Part shown: positions 55,079 to 63,426 of the stretch, piece after piece
Layout of the letters: every line of letters begins with the position of its first letter
Position numbering within the stretch: position 1 is the first letter of the stretch
Origin: Hymenobacter profundi
GTDB lineage: Bacteria; Bacteroidota; Bacteroidia; Cytophagales; Hymenobacteraceae
Length of the DNA stretch: 64,000 bases
Direction: 5' to 3'
NCBI RefSeq assembly: GCF_019334315.1
Contig: NZ_JAHWGL010000001.1
Span: 124,001-188,000 of the forward strand
Position numbers and translations under genes: made by a program
Notes under the pieces: generated by a model
Told to the model about the DNA's origin: nothing
The model's database searches: none
What the model saw: only the letters and a program-made list of their open reading frames with translations

Positions 55079-55570
55079 ATGCCCATCCTTCCCCGCCCCA
55101 TTGCCAGTGCCGTTCCTATGTTTTCTATCTGGCTGCTCTGCCTGGGCATGTTGCTACCACTGATGGGTCAGGCGCAGGCACTGTCGCCGGTGGGGATGTG
55201 GGAAGACGACTCGGGGGAGGCCCGCGTGGAAGTGAGCGTGCGCGACGGTGAGCTGACGGGCCGCCTGATTTGGATGCATCACGCCATTGACCCCAAAACC
55301 GGCCAGCCCCACCTCGATGGGCGCAACCCCAACCCCACGCTGCGCACCCGTCCGCTTCAAAACTTGGTGGTGCTGTACAAAATGCGCTATAACCCCGACT
55401 CGGGCCGCTGGGAAGACGGCGAAATCTACGATCCGCACAGCGGCCACTACTATTCCTGCTACCTGCACATGGAGTCGCGCGACCGGCTGGAGGTGAAGGG
55501 CTATATCGGTTTTTCGCTGCTGGGCCGCTCCCACTATTGGCACCGCCTGAAACCCGGCACGGCGCTGTAA
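55079..55570 (+). CDS. DUF2147 family secreted protein (second of a tandem pair)
   Basis: This protein of up to 163 residues has a hydrophobic N-terminal segment (FSIWLLCLGMLLPLMGQAQA) after a short lead. It may really start at the ATG at 55118. The core matches the preceding gene: LSPVGMWEDDSGEARVEVSV, IDPKTGQPHLDGRNPNPTLR, DGEIYDPHSGHYYSCYLHM and GYIGFSLLGRSHYWHRL. Identity with the first copy is clear but not high, so this is an old tandem duplication. Exported; function unknown. Confidence 0.9.
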   Translation: MPILPRPIASAVPMFSIWLLCLGMLLPLMGQAQALSPVGMWEDDSGEARVEVSVRDGELTGRLIWMHHAIDPKTGQPHLDGRNPNPTLRTRPLQNLVVLYKMRYNPDSGRWEDGEIYDPHSGHYYSCYLHMESRDRLEVKGYIGFSLLGRSHYWHRLKPGTAL

Positions 55571-55657
55571 TTGCGCAGCCTTCCGACGCCCCTACCCGGA
55601 AACTATTTGCAAGGTCGAGTGTTCTTTTGAAACTCCGAACTTGCTTTCCTTCCACCC

Positions 55658-56284
55658 TTGCGTCGTTTTTTCAAACAGCTTTTTGGTTCTACTGCTGCTG
55701 CCTGTCAGGCCGAGTGGCAGCCGTTGGTGCGTACCAATGTGCAGCAGCAAGCCTACGCCCGCTGGGTGGAGCAACGGGTGTACCTGAACTGGATGGGGCC
55801 ATTTTTCAAGGCCTATCACTTTCAGAAAACCAACGTGCGCGGCCGGGGGCTGCGCGTGCAATTGTTGAGTGAGGGTGGCCGGCAGGGGGCTCTATTTTTC
55901 TATGATCCCAGCATTGGATCTAATTTTCAGCACCTGTTCGACTTCATTCGCGACCGGGTGCTGGCGCTGGGCTACCACCTCTCTACCTCTGACCGGCGCC
56001 GCCTACCCCACCCCGAGTACACCGAAACCATTGAGAAGCACTTTCTGAAGCCCACGCCCGGCGACTGCCCCGATACGGGCCGCTGCAACCAGCGCTTCGG
56101 CAACGTGACGGTGGACCTGGTTCGCATCAACGACCAGCCAGGCTTTATACGGTTTGTGAGCAACCCCTACCACGATACCATCTTTGCCCCGGCGCATACC
56201 TTCGATGAGCTGCTGGATGCCGTGTTTAACCTACCCGCAGCCAGTGCAACTGAGCAGGCGTGCGCCCAGCAGTTTCTTAAATAG
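55658..56284 (+). CDS. Hypothetical protein (208 residues)
   Basis: The frame opens at TTG 55658 (MRRFFKQLFGST). The protein is soluble, rich in aromatic residues and Arg, with blocks LRVQLLSEGGRQGALFFYDP, NFQHLFDFIRDRVLALGYHL, and a Cys/Asn segment DCPDTGRCNQRFGNVTVDLV. It ends FDELLDAVFNLP and a short tail. I do not recognise the family. The composition is coding-like and conserved-looking, and the start is placed at TTG because no ATG or GTG fits earlier. It is upstream of the gliding-motility CTD gene. Confidence 0.7.
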   Translation: MRRFFKQLFGSTAAACQAEWQPLVRTNVQQQAYARWVEQRVYLNWMGPFFKAYHFQKTNVRGRGLRVQLLSEGGRQGALFFYDPSIGSNFQHLFDFIRDRVLALGYHLSTSDRRRLPHPEYTETIEKHFLKPTPGDCPDTGRCNQRFGNVTVDLVRINDQPGFIRFVSNPYHDTIFAPAHTFDELLDAVFNLPAASATEQACAQQFLK

Positions 56285-56366
56285 CACCAGCATCTGGCCT
56301 ATTATGATTTGCCGCGCCGAAGCAGTATCTTTTCAAGGAAAAATATCCTTGTCTTAAGATGGTGCT

Positions 56367-58274
56367 ATGGCTTGTTTTCTACGCTTGTTAGGGAGTGGTG
56401 GGCTGCTTATGCTGTTGCTGCTGCTGAGCTTTTCAGCAAGGGCCACGCACATTGTGGGAGGAGAGATGGACCTGCAATATGTATCGGGCAACAATTACCA
56501 GCTGACGCTCACGCTCTATTTCGACGCCATCAACGGCAGCCCTGGCGCACTGGATAACGACCTGACGGCTGGTATTTTCGACAAAGCCACCAATGGGTCG
56601 ATGCAGAATGTGGTGCTGCCGCTGGTGGAGAATACGTACGTGGCCTACACCAACCCGGCCTGTACGTCGCCCTCGCTTAGCACACGCAAGCTGGTGTATC
56701 GTAGTGTGGTGCAGCTTTCGCCCAACGTGTATACCGGCGCCCAGGGCTACTATGTAGCCGTGGAGCGGTGCTGCCGCAACAACGGCATCAGCAACATTGT
56801 GAGGCCGGGCGAGTCGGGCCAGACGTTTTACCTGGAGTTTCCGGCGGTGCTGCGCAACGGCCAGCCCTTCCGCGACTCCACGCCCCGCATTTTTCCGCCT
56901 CTGAGCGACTATGCGTGCTTGGGCGAGTTGTTTTACTACGACTTTGGCGGCCAGGACCCCGATGGCGATTCGCTGGTGTATGAGCTGGCCACGCCGCTCA
57001 ACGGCTACTCCTCTACGCGCGTACCCAAGCCGGCCACGGCTACTTCAGCGCCCTACCCCACCATCAGCTGGGGTCCAGGCCGCAGCGAGCAAAGCCAGAT
57101 ACCGGGCGCGCCTACCCTCACCATCAACCGGCGCACGGGGCGGTTAGAGGTGCGTCCTACCCAGCTGGGGTTGTTTGTATTTGGTATCAAATGCTCGGAG
57201 TACCGCAACAAGGTGAAGATTGGCGAGACGCGGCGCGACTTTCAGTTGAAGGTGATTACGTGCCCTACCAATGCCGACCCGACGATTACCGCGCAGGCCC
57301 AACTTGGCAACGCTACCTACCTGCCCGGCCGCGACACCATCCGGCTGGTGCCGGGCGGCAACCCTTGCGTGCGCCTGCGCTTCACCGACGCGGATAATGC
57401 CTCGGCGCTGTCGCTTTCCTTGCAGCCCGTCAACTTCACGGGACCCCTACCCAGCATATCACTCCTACAAGGCATGGTGCGCGCCACTGGCATGCCCGAC
57501 ACCCTCATTTCGCAGTTGTGCTTTCCTACCTGCTTCGACACAAAGGGCCAGGTGTATTACCTGAACGTGATTGTAGCCGACAACGGCTGTAGTCTGCCCA
57601 AGCGCGATACAGTGCAACTGGCTATTCTGGCCCAGCCCGCGCCTACCCATACGCCCGAGTTAACTTCGGTGCCTACCTTGATGCAGGACAACAACACGCC
57701 CCTGGTGATACGCGTAGCCCCCGGCAGTGTGTATGAGGCAAACCTCACGGCCACCGACGCCGACAACGACCCCCTGACCCTTACGGCAGCCGGCACTGGC
57801 TTCGATATGGCAGCGGCCGGCATGAGTTTCGTGCCGACGAATGGTAAGGGGCGGGCTACAGGCGTGTTTCGGTGGGAGGCGTCTTGCTCGGCGGCGCTCC
57901 TGCAACAGATGGAGGTCACCTTTCGGGTGCAGGAAAGCACGTGCTACCCGCAGCCCCAGGTGCAGGTGGTGCGCTTTGAAGTAGTCAGCCCCGACACCCT
58001 GGCGTTTCTGCCGCCCAATATCATCACGCCCGGCAACCACGACGGCAAAAACGACGAATTCACCCTACCTACTCTCCCACCTGACTTCTGCGACAACCGC
58101 TTTGCTAACATCAAGATTTTCTCGCGTTGGGGCAACGAGGTATACAGCTCCGCCGACCGCAACTTCCGCTGGGACGGCGGCGGCCGCCCCGCCGGCGTGT
58201 ATTTCTACCTGATTGAGTACACCAACAAGCGCCGCTTCAAAGGCATGCTGACGCTGGCGCCTGCCTATCAGTAG
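56367..58274 (+). CDS. Large secreted protein with gliding-motility-associated C-terminal (type B T9SS) domain
   Basis: This 635-residue protein has a signal peptide (FLRLLGSGGLLMLLLLLSFS) and a first domain beginning THIVGGEMDLQYVSGNNYQL, seen in many Bacteroidota surface proteins. It then has beta-sandwich repeats with DADN/DxDxD motifs (for example ATDADNDPLTLTAAGTGF). The C-terminal CHU_C/type B sorting domain contains PNIITPGNHDGKNDEFTLP, IKIFSRWGNEVYSS and WDGGGRPAGVYFYLIEY. It should be exported through the type IX system to the cell surface or medium. Start at the ATG at 56367. Confidence 0.92.
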   Translation: MACFLRLLGSGGLLMLLLLLSFSARATHIVGGEMDLQYVSGNNYQLTLTLYFDAINGSPGALDNDLTAGIFDKATNGSMQNVVLPLVENTYVAYTNPACTSPSLSTRKLVYRSVVQLSPNVYTGAQGYYVAVERCCRNNGISNIVRPGESGQTFYLEFPAVLRNGQPFRDSTPRIFPPLSDYACLGELFYYDFGGQDPDGDSLVYELATPLNGYSSTRVPKPATATSAPYPTISWGPGRSEQSQIPGAPTLTINRRTGRLEVRPTQLGLFVFGIKCSEYRNKVKIGETRRDFQLKVITCPTNADPTITAQAQLGNATYLPGRDTIRLVPGGNPCVRLRFTDADNASALSLSLQPVNFTGPLPSISLLQGMVRATGMPDTLISQLCFPTCFDTKGQVYYLNVIVADNGCSLPKRDTVQLAILAQPAPTHTPELTSVPTLMQDNNTPLVIRVAPGSVYEANLTATDADNDPLTLTAAGTGFDMAAAGMSFVPTNGKGRATGVFRWEASCSAALLQQMEVTFRVQESTCYPQPQVQVVRFEVVSPDTLAFLPPNIITPGNHDGKNDEFTLPTLPPDFCDNRFANIKIFSRWGNEVYSSADRNFRWDGGGRPAGVYFYLIEYTNKRRFKGMLTLAPAYQ

Positions 58275-58298
58275 CGAGGCTTTGATAATCTACTAGCA

Positions 58299-58334
58299 AA
58301 ATCCCCGATCGTGCAGCACGATCGGGGATTTTGT
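58299..58334. terminator. Bidirectional terminator between CTD protein and M16 gene
   Basis: AAAATCCCCGATCGTGC-AGC-ACGATCGGGGATTTTG-like stem, A/T-flanked on both sides, between convergent genes. It would serve both strands. Confidence 0.87.
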
Positions 58335-58360
58335 TTATTAACTCACTTCTATCACTTACT

Positions 58361-61168
58361 CTAAGGCTTAGCCGGTGGGGCCGAGCGGTAGGCGGGTTCT
58401 TTCGCTTTCTTCTCGGCCAAGGTCTTCTTGGCTTTCTCGAAGTCGCCGGCTTCCACGAATACCAGTTTGTTGTAGTCGAGGTATTTCTTCACGGCGGCAT
58501 TCACCTGCTCGGGCGTGAGGGCGGCTACTTTCTTCTCGAAGTCGGCGTCCCAGGCCAGGGTGCGGTTCAGGTCGAGGTAGGAGTTCAGGCGGCCGGCCAG
58601 GGCATCGTCCTGGGCCCGCGATACGGAGCGGCTTTGCAACCAGCCACTCTTGGCCGCTTTAATTTCGTCGGCCGAAAAGCCAGTTTTCGACATCGTAGCA
58701 AATTCCTCCTGAATGGCTTTTTCCAAACGCTCGTTGTTTTCGGGGTTGTAGATGGCGTACACCATGTAGGAGGCCAGCTTGTCGCGCGAGTCGGCACTCA
58801 CCTGCGAGCCGATACCGTAGCTGATGCCTTCTTTCTGCCGCACCCGCGTAGCTAGGCGCGAGTTCAGGAAGCCGCCCCCGAACAGGTAGTTGCCCAATAC
58901 CAGCGCGGGGTAGTCGGGGTCGTCGTCGCGCATGGGTAGGTTGAAGCCGGCCACGTACACGGCGTTGGCCTTATCGTTGGCCTGCACCGACTGTTTGCCG
59001 GCCTTCACATCCTGGTAGTTGCGCACGATGCGGGCGTAGGGCTTGTTGGCTTTCCACTTGCCCAGGTCGGTTTTCACCAGCTTCTGCACGGCTGCTTCGT
59101 CGGTGGCGCCTACTACGGCCACGGTGGCGTTTTCGGCGCCGTAGAAGTCTTTGTAGAATTGGCGTACGTCGTTTACCGTCGTGGCTTTCAGTGCGTCAAT
59201 CTCTTCGTCAAAGGTCATCACGTACAGCGGGTGGCCCTTGGGGTAGGGATTCAGCACGCGCTGGCTCGTGTTGAACGCAATGGCATCTGGCTCCTGTTTC
59301 TGCGACTCCAGCGAAACCAGTCGCTCCTGCTTCAGCTTATTAAACTCCGCCTCCGGAAACGTCGGATTCTTCAGGTAATCGGTTACAATCTTCATCACGG
59401 CCGGCAGGTTTTCCTTCGAAGCTTCCACCACCACCCCGGCCGACTGGCTGCCGCCGTACACGTAGGCGCGGGCTTTCAACTTGTCCAGTTCGTCGCGGAT
59501 TTGCTGATAGGAGCGGGTTTTGGTGCCGCGCTCCAGCATGGAGGCCGTGAGGCTGGCTAGGCCGGGTTTGTTGGCCAAGCTCTTTTCGTCGCCGTAGCGC
59601 AGGGTGAGCTGCACGTTCACGCTGTTACCGCGGGTGCTTTTGGGCAATACGGCGTATTTGGTGCCTTTGCCCTCCTCGCCGCGCTTGGTGCGGGCCTCAA
59701 TGTTGGCAGGCGAGGCATCGAAGGCTTCGCCGGCGGCTACGGCTTTCTCGCCCTTGTAGTCCTTCACCAGCGCCAGCACGTTGGGCGTTTCCGGGATGTC
59801 GGAGCGGTCGGGTTTCTGCTCGGGGATGAAAGTGCCGACGGTGCGGTTCGAGGGTTTCAGGTAGGCGTTGGCAACGCGCTGCACATCGGCGGGCTTCACC
59901 TTCCGGATGTTGTCGCGGTAGAGGAACACCAGGCGCCAGTCGCCGGCCGCAATCCACTCGCTTAGGTCCAGCCCTACCCGGTCCGTGTTCTTAAACAGCA
60001 ACTCAATGCCCGTGAGTAGCTTGGTTTTGGCGCGGTCTACCTCCTCGGCCGTGGGCTCTTTAGCAGAGGCCATATCCAGGGTGTGCAGCATGGTAGTGCG
60101 GGCCGAGTCCAGGGACTGTTCCTTTCGCACTTCGGTGTAGAAGAAGGCAAAGCCGGGGTCATGCAGAGCGGGCGTCCAGCCGTAGGTATAGGCAGCTTTC
60201 TTGCTGTCGATGAGCGCTTTATACAACCGGCCCGATGGCTCGTTGGTCAGCACGTCCATCAGCACGTCGAGGGTAGCATAATCGGGGTGGGCGCCGGCAG
60301 GGGTGTGGTAGGCTACGGCCACGCTCTGCGCGTCGCCCACGCGGCGCAGGGTCACGCTTCGCTCGCCGTCCTGGGTAGGCTCGGTGGTGTAGGCCTGGGG
60401 TAGCTGCCGGGTAGGCTTCTGAATGGGGCTGAAATACTTATCCACCAAAGCCAGCGTCTTGGCCTCGTCCATCTTGCCGGCTACCACCAGCACGGCATTG
60501 TCGGGCTGATAGTATTTCTGGTAGAACGCCTTCAGGTTGTTAATCGGCACGCGCTCAATATCTTCCTTCGAGCCGATGGTGGACTTACCGTAGTTGTGCC
60601 ATATATAAGCCGACGACAGCACGCGCTCCATCAGCACCCGGCTCGGCGAGTTTTCGCCCATTTCAAACTCGTTGCGCACCACCGAAAATTCCGTGGCCAG
60701 GTCCTTCGCATCGATGAAGCTGTTCACCATACGGTCGGCTTCCAAGTCGAGGGCCCAGTTCAGATTTTCGTCGGTAGCCGAGAAGGTTTCGAAGTAGTTG
60801 GTGCGGTCGTACCAGGTAGTGCCGTTGGGGCGGGCGCCGTGCTCGGTCAGCTCCTGCGGGATATTTTTGTGCTTGGCAGAGCCCTTGAAGGCCATGTGCT
60901 CCAAGAGGTGCGCCATACCCGTTTCGCCGTAGCCCTCGTGCCGCGAGCCTACTAGGTAGGTGATGTTGACGGTGGTAGTCGGCTTGGAGTTGTCGGGAAA
61001 CAACAGCACGCGCAGGCCATTTTTCAGCTGATACTCCGTGATGCCTTCCACCGATGCTACGCGGGTGAGGCCTTCGGGCAGCTTGCTTTGCGCCGCCGAT
61101 GGCAACGCAGTTGGTAGGAGCGCAGCCACCAGGGGCCACAGTCGGATAAAAGAACCAAAACACCGCAT
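58361..61168 (-). CDS. M16 family metallopeptidase (insulinase-like), periplasmic
   Basis: This 935-residue protein has a signal peptide (MRCFGSFIRLWPLVAALLPT, cut near 26). The first M16 domain has the inverted zinc motif HLLEH at 87-91 and the downstream Glu region EFEMGENSPSRVLMERVL. The second half repeats the M16 fold without an HxxEH, as usual in two-domain members (TLRYGDEKSLANKPGLASLT, then ATVAVVGATDEAAVQKLV). It degrades peptides, probably in the periplasm. It is a single-gene unit. Confidence 0.95.
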   Translation of the reverse strand: MRCFGSFIRLWPLVAALLPTALPSAAQSKLPEGLTRVASVEGITEYQLKNGLRVLLFPDNSKPTTTVNITYLVGSRHEGYGETGMAHLLEHMAFKGSAKHKNIPQELTEHGARPNGTTWYDRTNYFETFSATDENLNWALDLEADRMVNSFIDAKDLATEFSVVRNEFEMGENSPSRVLMERVLSSAYIWHNYGKSTIGSKEDIERVPINNLKAFYQKYYQPDNAVLVVAGKMDEAKTLALVDKYFSPIQKPTRQLPQAYTTEPTQDGERSVTLRRVGDAQSVAVAYHTPAGAHPDYATLDVLMDVLTNEPSGRLYKALIDSKKAAYTYGWTPALHDPGFAFFYTEVRKEQSLDSARTTMLHTLDMASAKEPTAEEVDRAKTKLLTGIELLFKNTDRVGLDLSEWIAAGDWRLVFLYRDNIRKVKPADVQRVANAYLKPSNRTVGTFIPEQKPDRSDIPETPNVLALVKDYKGEKAVAAGEAFDASPANIEARTKRGEEGKGTKYAVLPKSTRGNSVNVQLTLRYGDEKSLANKPGLASLTASMLERGTKTRSYQQIRDELDKLKARAYVYGGSQSAGVVVEASKENLPAVMKIVTDYLKNPTFPEAEFNKLKQERLVSLESQKQEPDAIAFNTSQRVLNPYPKGHPLYVMTFDEEIDALKATTVNDVRQFYKDFYGAENATVAVVGATDEAAVQKLVKTDLGKWKANKPYARIVRNYQDVKAGKQSVQANDKANAVYVAGFNLPMRDDDPDYPALVLGNYLFGGGFLNSRLATRVRQKEGISYGIGSQVSADSRDKLASYMVYAIYNPENNERLEKAIQEEFATMSKTGFSADEIKAAKSGWLQSRSVSRAQDDALAGRLNSYLDLNRTLAWDADFEKKVAALTPEQVNAAVKKYLDYNKLVFVEAGDFEKAKKTLAEKKAKEPAYRSAPPAKP

Positions 61169-61324
61169 AAGATAGTAGTTATGTGAGTAGGTTAATACGC
61201 TGCATACTACTTACTATCTATCTAGAAACAAACACTATACGGCAATATTCATATACTATTTGAAACAGTCTATTTCTTCCGCAACACAGTGTCTTTTTCG
61301 CCACTAATCAGGCACGCCACCTAC

Positions 61325-61744
61325 TCACACAAGCGCTTTGCGCAGAAAGTAGCGAGTGAAGCCGGTGGGGTAGTTTTCGAGTTGTCCGAACACGGTGTAG
61401 CCTTGCTTCAGGTAAAAGTCTTTGGCTTGAAACCCGAACGTATCGAGGTGGGCGTGTTGGCAACCGCGCTGCTTAGCGGCCTGCTCGGCCTCTTGCAGCA
61501 GGCGGGCACCTAGGTCTTGGCCGCGTAGCGCCTCCGGCACAAACAGCAGTTCTACAAACAGCCAATCGTAATAGGTGCGCCCCCACAAACCGCCGATGGT
61601 TGCGTCTTGCTCATCGAGGAGCAGCACAGCCAGCAGTTGCGATTCGCCAGGCACTTGCTGCCGGTTGTATTCCTGCAATCCTGCCAGAATTGGCTGGCGG
61701 GTGGCGAGGTCAGGATCAGTAGTCAGGAGCAGGCGTGGTGGCAT
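61325..61744 (-). CDS. GNAT family N-acetyltransferase
   Basis: This 139-residue protein has the acetyl-CoA-binding motif LFVPEALRGQDLGARLLQEA (motif A with R-G-Q-x-L-G) and the C-terminal HLDTFGFQAKDFYLKQGYTV typical of the GNAT fold. The acceptor cannot be told. The stop lies about 150 bases before the M16 gene and the start faces a palindromic repeat. Confidence 0.9.
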   Translation of the reverse strand: MPPRLLLTTDPDLATRQPILAGLQEYNRQQVPGESQLLAVLLLDEQDATIGGLWGRTYYDWLFVELLFVPEALRGQDLGARLLQEAEQAAKQRGCQHAHLDTFGFQAKDFYLKQGYTVFGQLENYPTGFTRYFLRKALV

Positions 61745-61800
61745 GGAAGCGTGTTATAACTAGTTACCACAGGACTTCCGAACGGAGTCGTGTACTAAGA

Positions 61801-61883
61801 AAGGGCCTTAAGTTAGATGAACGAATCGTTGTTACGTCGGTCGTTCATCTAACTTAAGGCCCTTCGCGTTGCTCAGGATGACA
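61801..61883. repeat. 24-bp perfect inverted repeat with REP-like outer word
   Basis: Arms 61801-61824 and 61841-61864 are perfect complements (AAGGGCCTTAAGTTAGATGA and onward) around a 16-base loop. Directly after the right arm, CGCGTTGCTCAGGATGACA matches the edge of the 53711-53821 element, so the family seems to keep its outer part while the inner arm varies. Confidence 0.8.
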
Positions 61884-61899
61884 AATAACTAATTTCAGC

Positions 61900-62547
61900 C
61901 TAATACAAGAATAGGAACGCACAGAATAACAGCACCCACAGCCCATCCACAAAGTGCCAGTACGTGCTCATGAGCTTGAGCTGCAAGCGGCGGTACGGGT
62001 CGCGGATAAACAGCAGCGTGCGGATACTGTCGCGGGAAGCGTGCTGGGCGCGCAGGAACAGCAACATCAGGAAGAGCACGCCACCCAACAGGTGCATGAC
62101 GTGAATAGCGGAGATGAGGTAGACGTAGGTACCGCTGGGCTTGTCTCTGAAGAAGACGCCCTGCACCTGCAAATCATGCCAGCCCAGCGCCTGCAAGCCG
62201 GCAAAGGCCAGGCCTAACAGCAGCGTAGCCCCAAGGCAGCGCGCCAGATTCGTAACGTCGTCTTCGCGGTAGAGGCGTTGGGCCTGGCTGAGCGTGTAGC
62301 TGCTGGCCAGCAATACCACCGTACTGATGGAAAAGTAACGCGGAAACGGGTGTAGCCCCGCCGGCACCCCGCTGGTGTAGCGCGTGTGCGCGTAGGCCGA
62401 TATCAGCACCACAAACAAAACCAGGCTACCCACCAGCCCCAGGTAGAGCAGCAGCAGCGACAGGGGCACCCGGGCGGGACGGGTGGAGGGGGTAGGGCGA
62501 TTGGCCCCGATTCGTCCCTGGCGTTCTTTACCGAAATCAGAATTCAT
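61900..62547 (-). CDS. Cytochrome c oxidase subunit III-like heme-copper oxidase protein
   Basis: This 215-residue membrane protein has a polar N-terminal tail of about 30 residues, then five membrane spans and the subunit III landmarks SAIHVMHLLGGVLFLMLLFL and STYWHFVDGLWVLLFCAFLF. Subunit III stabilises the oxidase and takes part in proton and O2 entry. The other subunits are not in this window, so the gene may be a stand-alone member or serve an oxidase encoded elsewhere. The last bases to the left hold a palindrome. Confidence 0.9.
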   Translation of the reverse strand: MNSDFGKERQGRIGANRPTPSTRPARVPLSLLLLYLGLVGSLVLFVVLISAYAHTRYTSGVPAGLHPFPRYFSISTVVLLASSYTLSQAQRLYREDDVTNLARCLGATLLLGLAFAGLQALGWHDLQVQGVFFRDKPSGTYVYLISAIHVMHLLGGVLFLMLLFLRAQHASRDSIRTLLFIRDPYRRLQLKLMSTYWHFVDGLWVLLFCAFLFLY

Positions 62548-62675
62548 TACAGAGCAGACGTAGCAGCATACGGTTGGGCAAGTTATTTCAGGGACCTTTA
62601 GTTCCGTGGCAAACCCATTGAGCCTTTTGCCAATATAAACAAAACCACCACGGATTACCGCTTGTTTTCGTCGGC

Positions 62676-63017
62676 TTAGCTGCGAAAGAACGACCCGATT
62701 TTGCCCAGCACCGCGTGAAAGGTGATACTCGGGCGTTTCCCTTGCCCAAACGTAACGTAGGTTTTGCCGCTCACGCGCAGTTCCAGCACCAGTCCCAGCC
62801 GTTTGGCCAGCTCATGCAGCTGCTGCAAGGGGTCGGGTTTGGGGCCGGGGGCGCGCGGGGGGGCGTTGGGGTCTTTGGGTGGTCCGCTGGTGAGCTTGTC
62901 GAGGACGCGCTGGCTGGGCACGTTCAGGATGAGGTAGGTGCCGGAGGCTGCCAGTTGCAGCTCGTCGCCCTCTATCGTAACGGTCAGGCGGGCGTCTAGT
63001 TCGAGGCCGCTAGCCAA
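62676..63017 (-). CDS. Hypothetical protein (about 113 residues), overlapping partner of 63010-63243
   Basis: The frame ends at 62676 and is best started at TTG 63017, whose codon overlaps the stop of the upstream gene (TTGGCTAG). An ATG at 63080 would give 134 residues but with an Arg/Ala/Pro-rich start that looks non-coding. The protein has LDARLTVTIEGDELQLAASG and YLILNVPSQRVLDKLTSG, a Pro-rich linker (PPKDPNAPPRAPGPKPD), and an end with LGLVLELRVSGKTYVTFGQG. It is soluble, with no family recognised. Confidence 0.6.
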   Translation of the reverse strand: MASGLELDARLTVTIEGDELQLAASGTYLILNVPSQRVLDKLTSGPPKDPNAPPRAPGPKPDPLQQLHELAKRLGLVLELRVSGKTYVTFGQGKRPSITFHAVLGKIGSFFRS

Positions 63018-63243
63018 GGGACGAGGGCGTGGAGCCGGGGGTAGGATTTTCGCCGCGCGTGCGGATGCGCAACGAGCCATTGATGCGCCAGGTGGCGGGT
63101 GCGCCGGTAGGGTTTTGTGGGTTCGGCACCTGCACTTCTATTTGATCGAAAGCGCAGGACAGCTCGACCCCGCCCGAGAGCTTAGATAATACGGAAGCAG
63201 CCATATCGGCCCAATTGGTGGTAGGAGCGGCAGAATCAGCCAT
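63010..63243 (-). CDS. Hypothetical small protein (77 residues)
   Basis: The ATG at 63243 opens MADSAAPTTNWADMAASVLS, then KLSGGVELSCAFDQIEVQVP, TWRINGSLRIRTRG and a Pro/Ser tail. The frame extends upstream on the same strand to 63642, but that portion has poor composition and would run antisense through the next gene's start region. It overlaps the following gene by a few bases, so the two are likely translated together. The paired strand-rich halves of both proteins look alike in style (GVELSCAFDQIEV and LELDARLTVTIEG), perhaps an old split or duplicate. Confidence 0.6.
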   Translation of the reverse strand: MADSAAPTTNWADMAASVLSKLSGGVELSCAFDQIEVQVPNPQNPTGAPATWRINGSLRIRTRGENPTPGSTPSSLG

Positions 63244-63426
63244 ATAGATTTTGGTAAGAAATTTGGGTAGAAGCGTATTCGAGACACGTTGGCTGTAAGC
63301 TACGGCCCTGCCCCGGCAAACGCAAAACACCCCACAGGGTTGTCCCAAGCGTAACTTTCGTCCCCCCGTCTCGCGTATGGAGCATAACAGATAGCCTCCT
63401 ACCCATATTGTATTTTTCCTCCTTCT

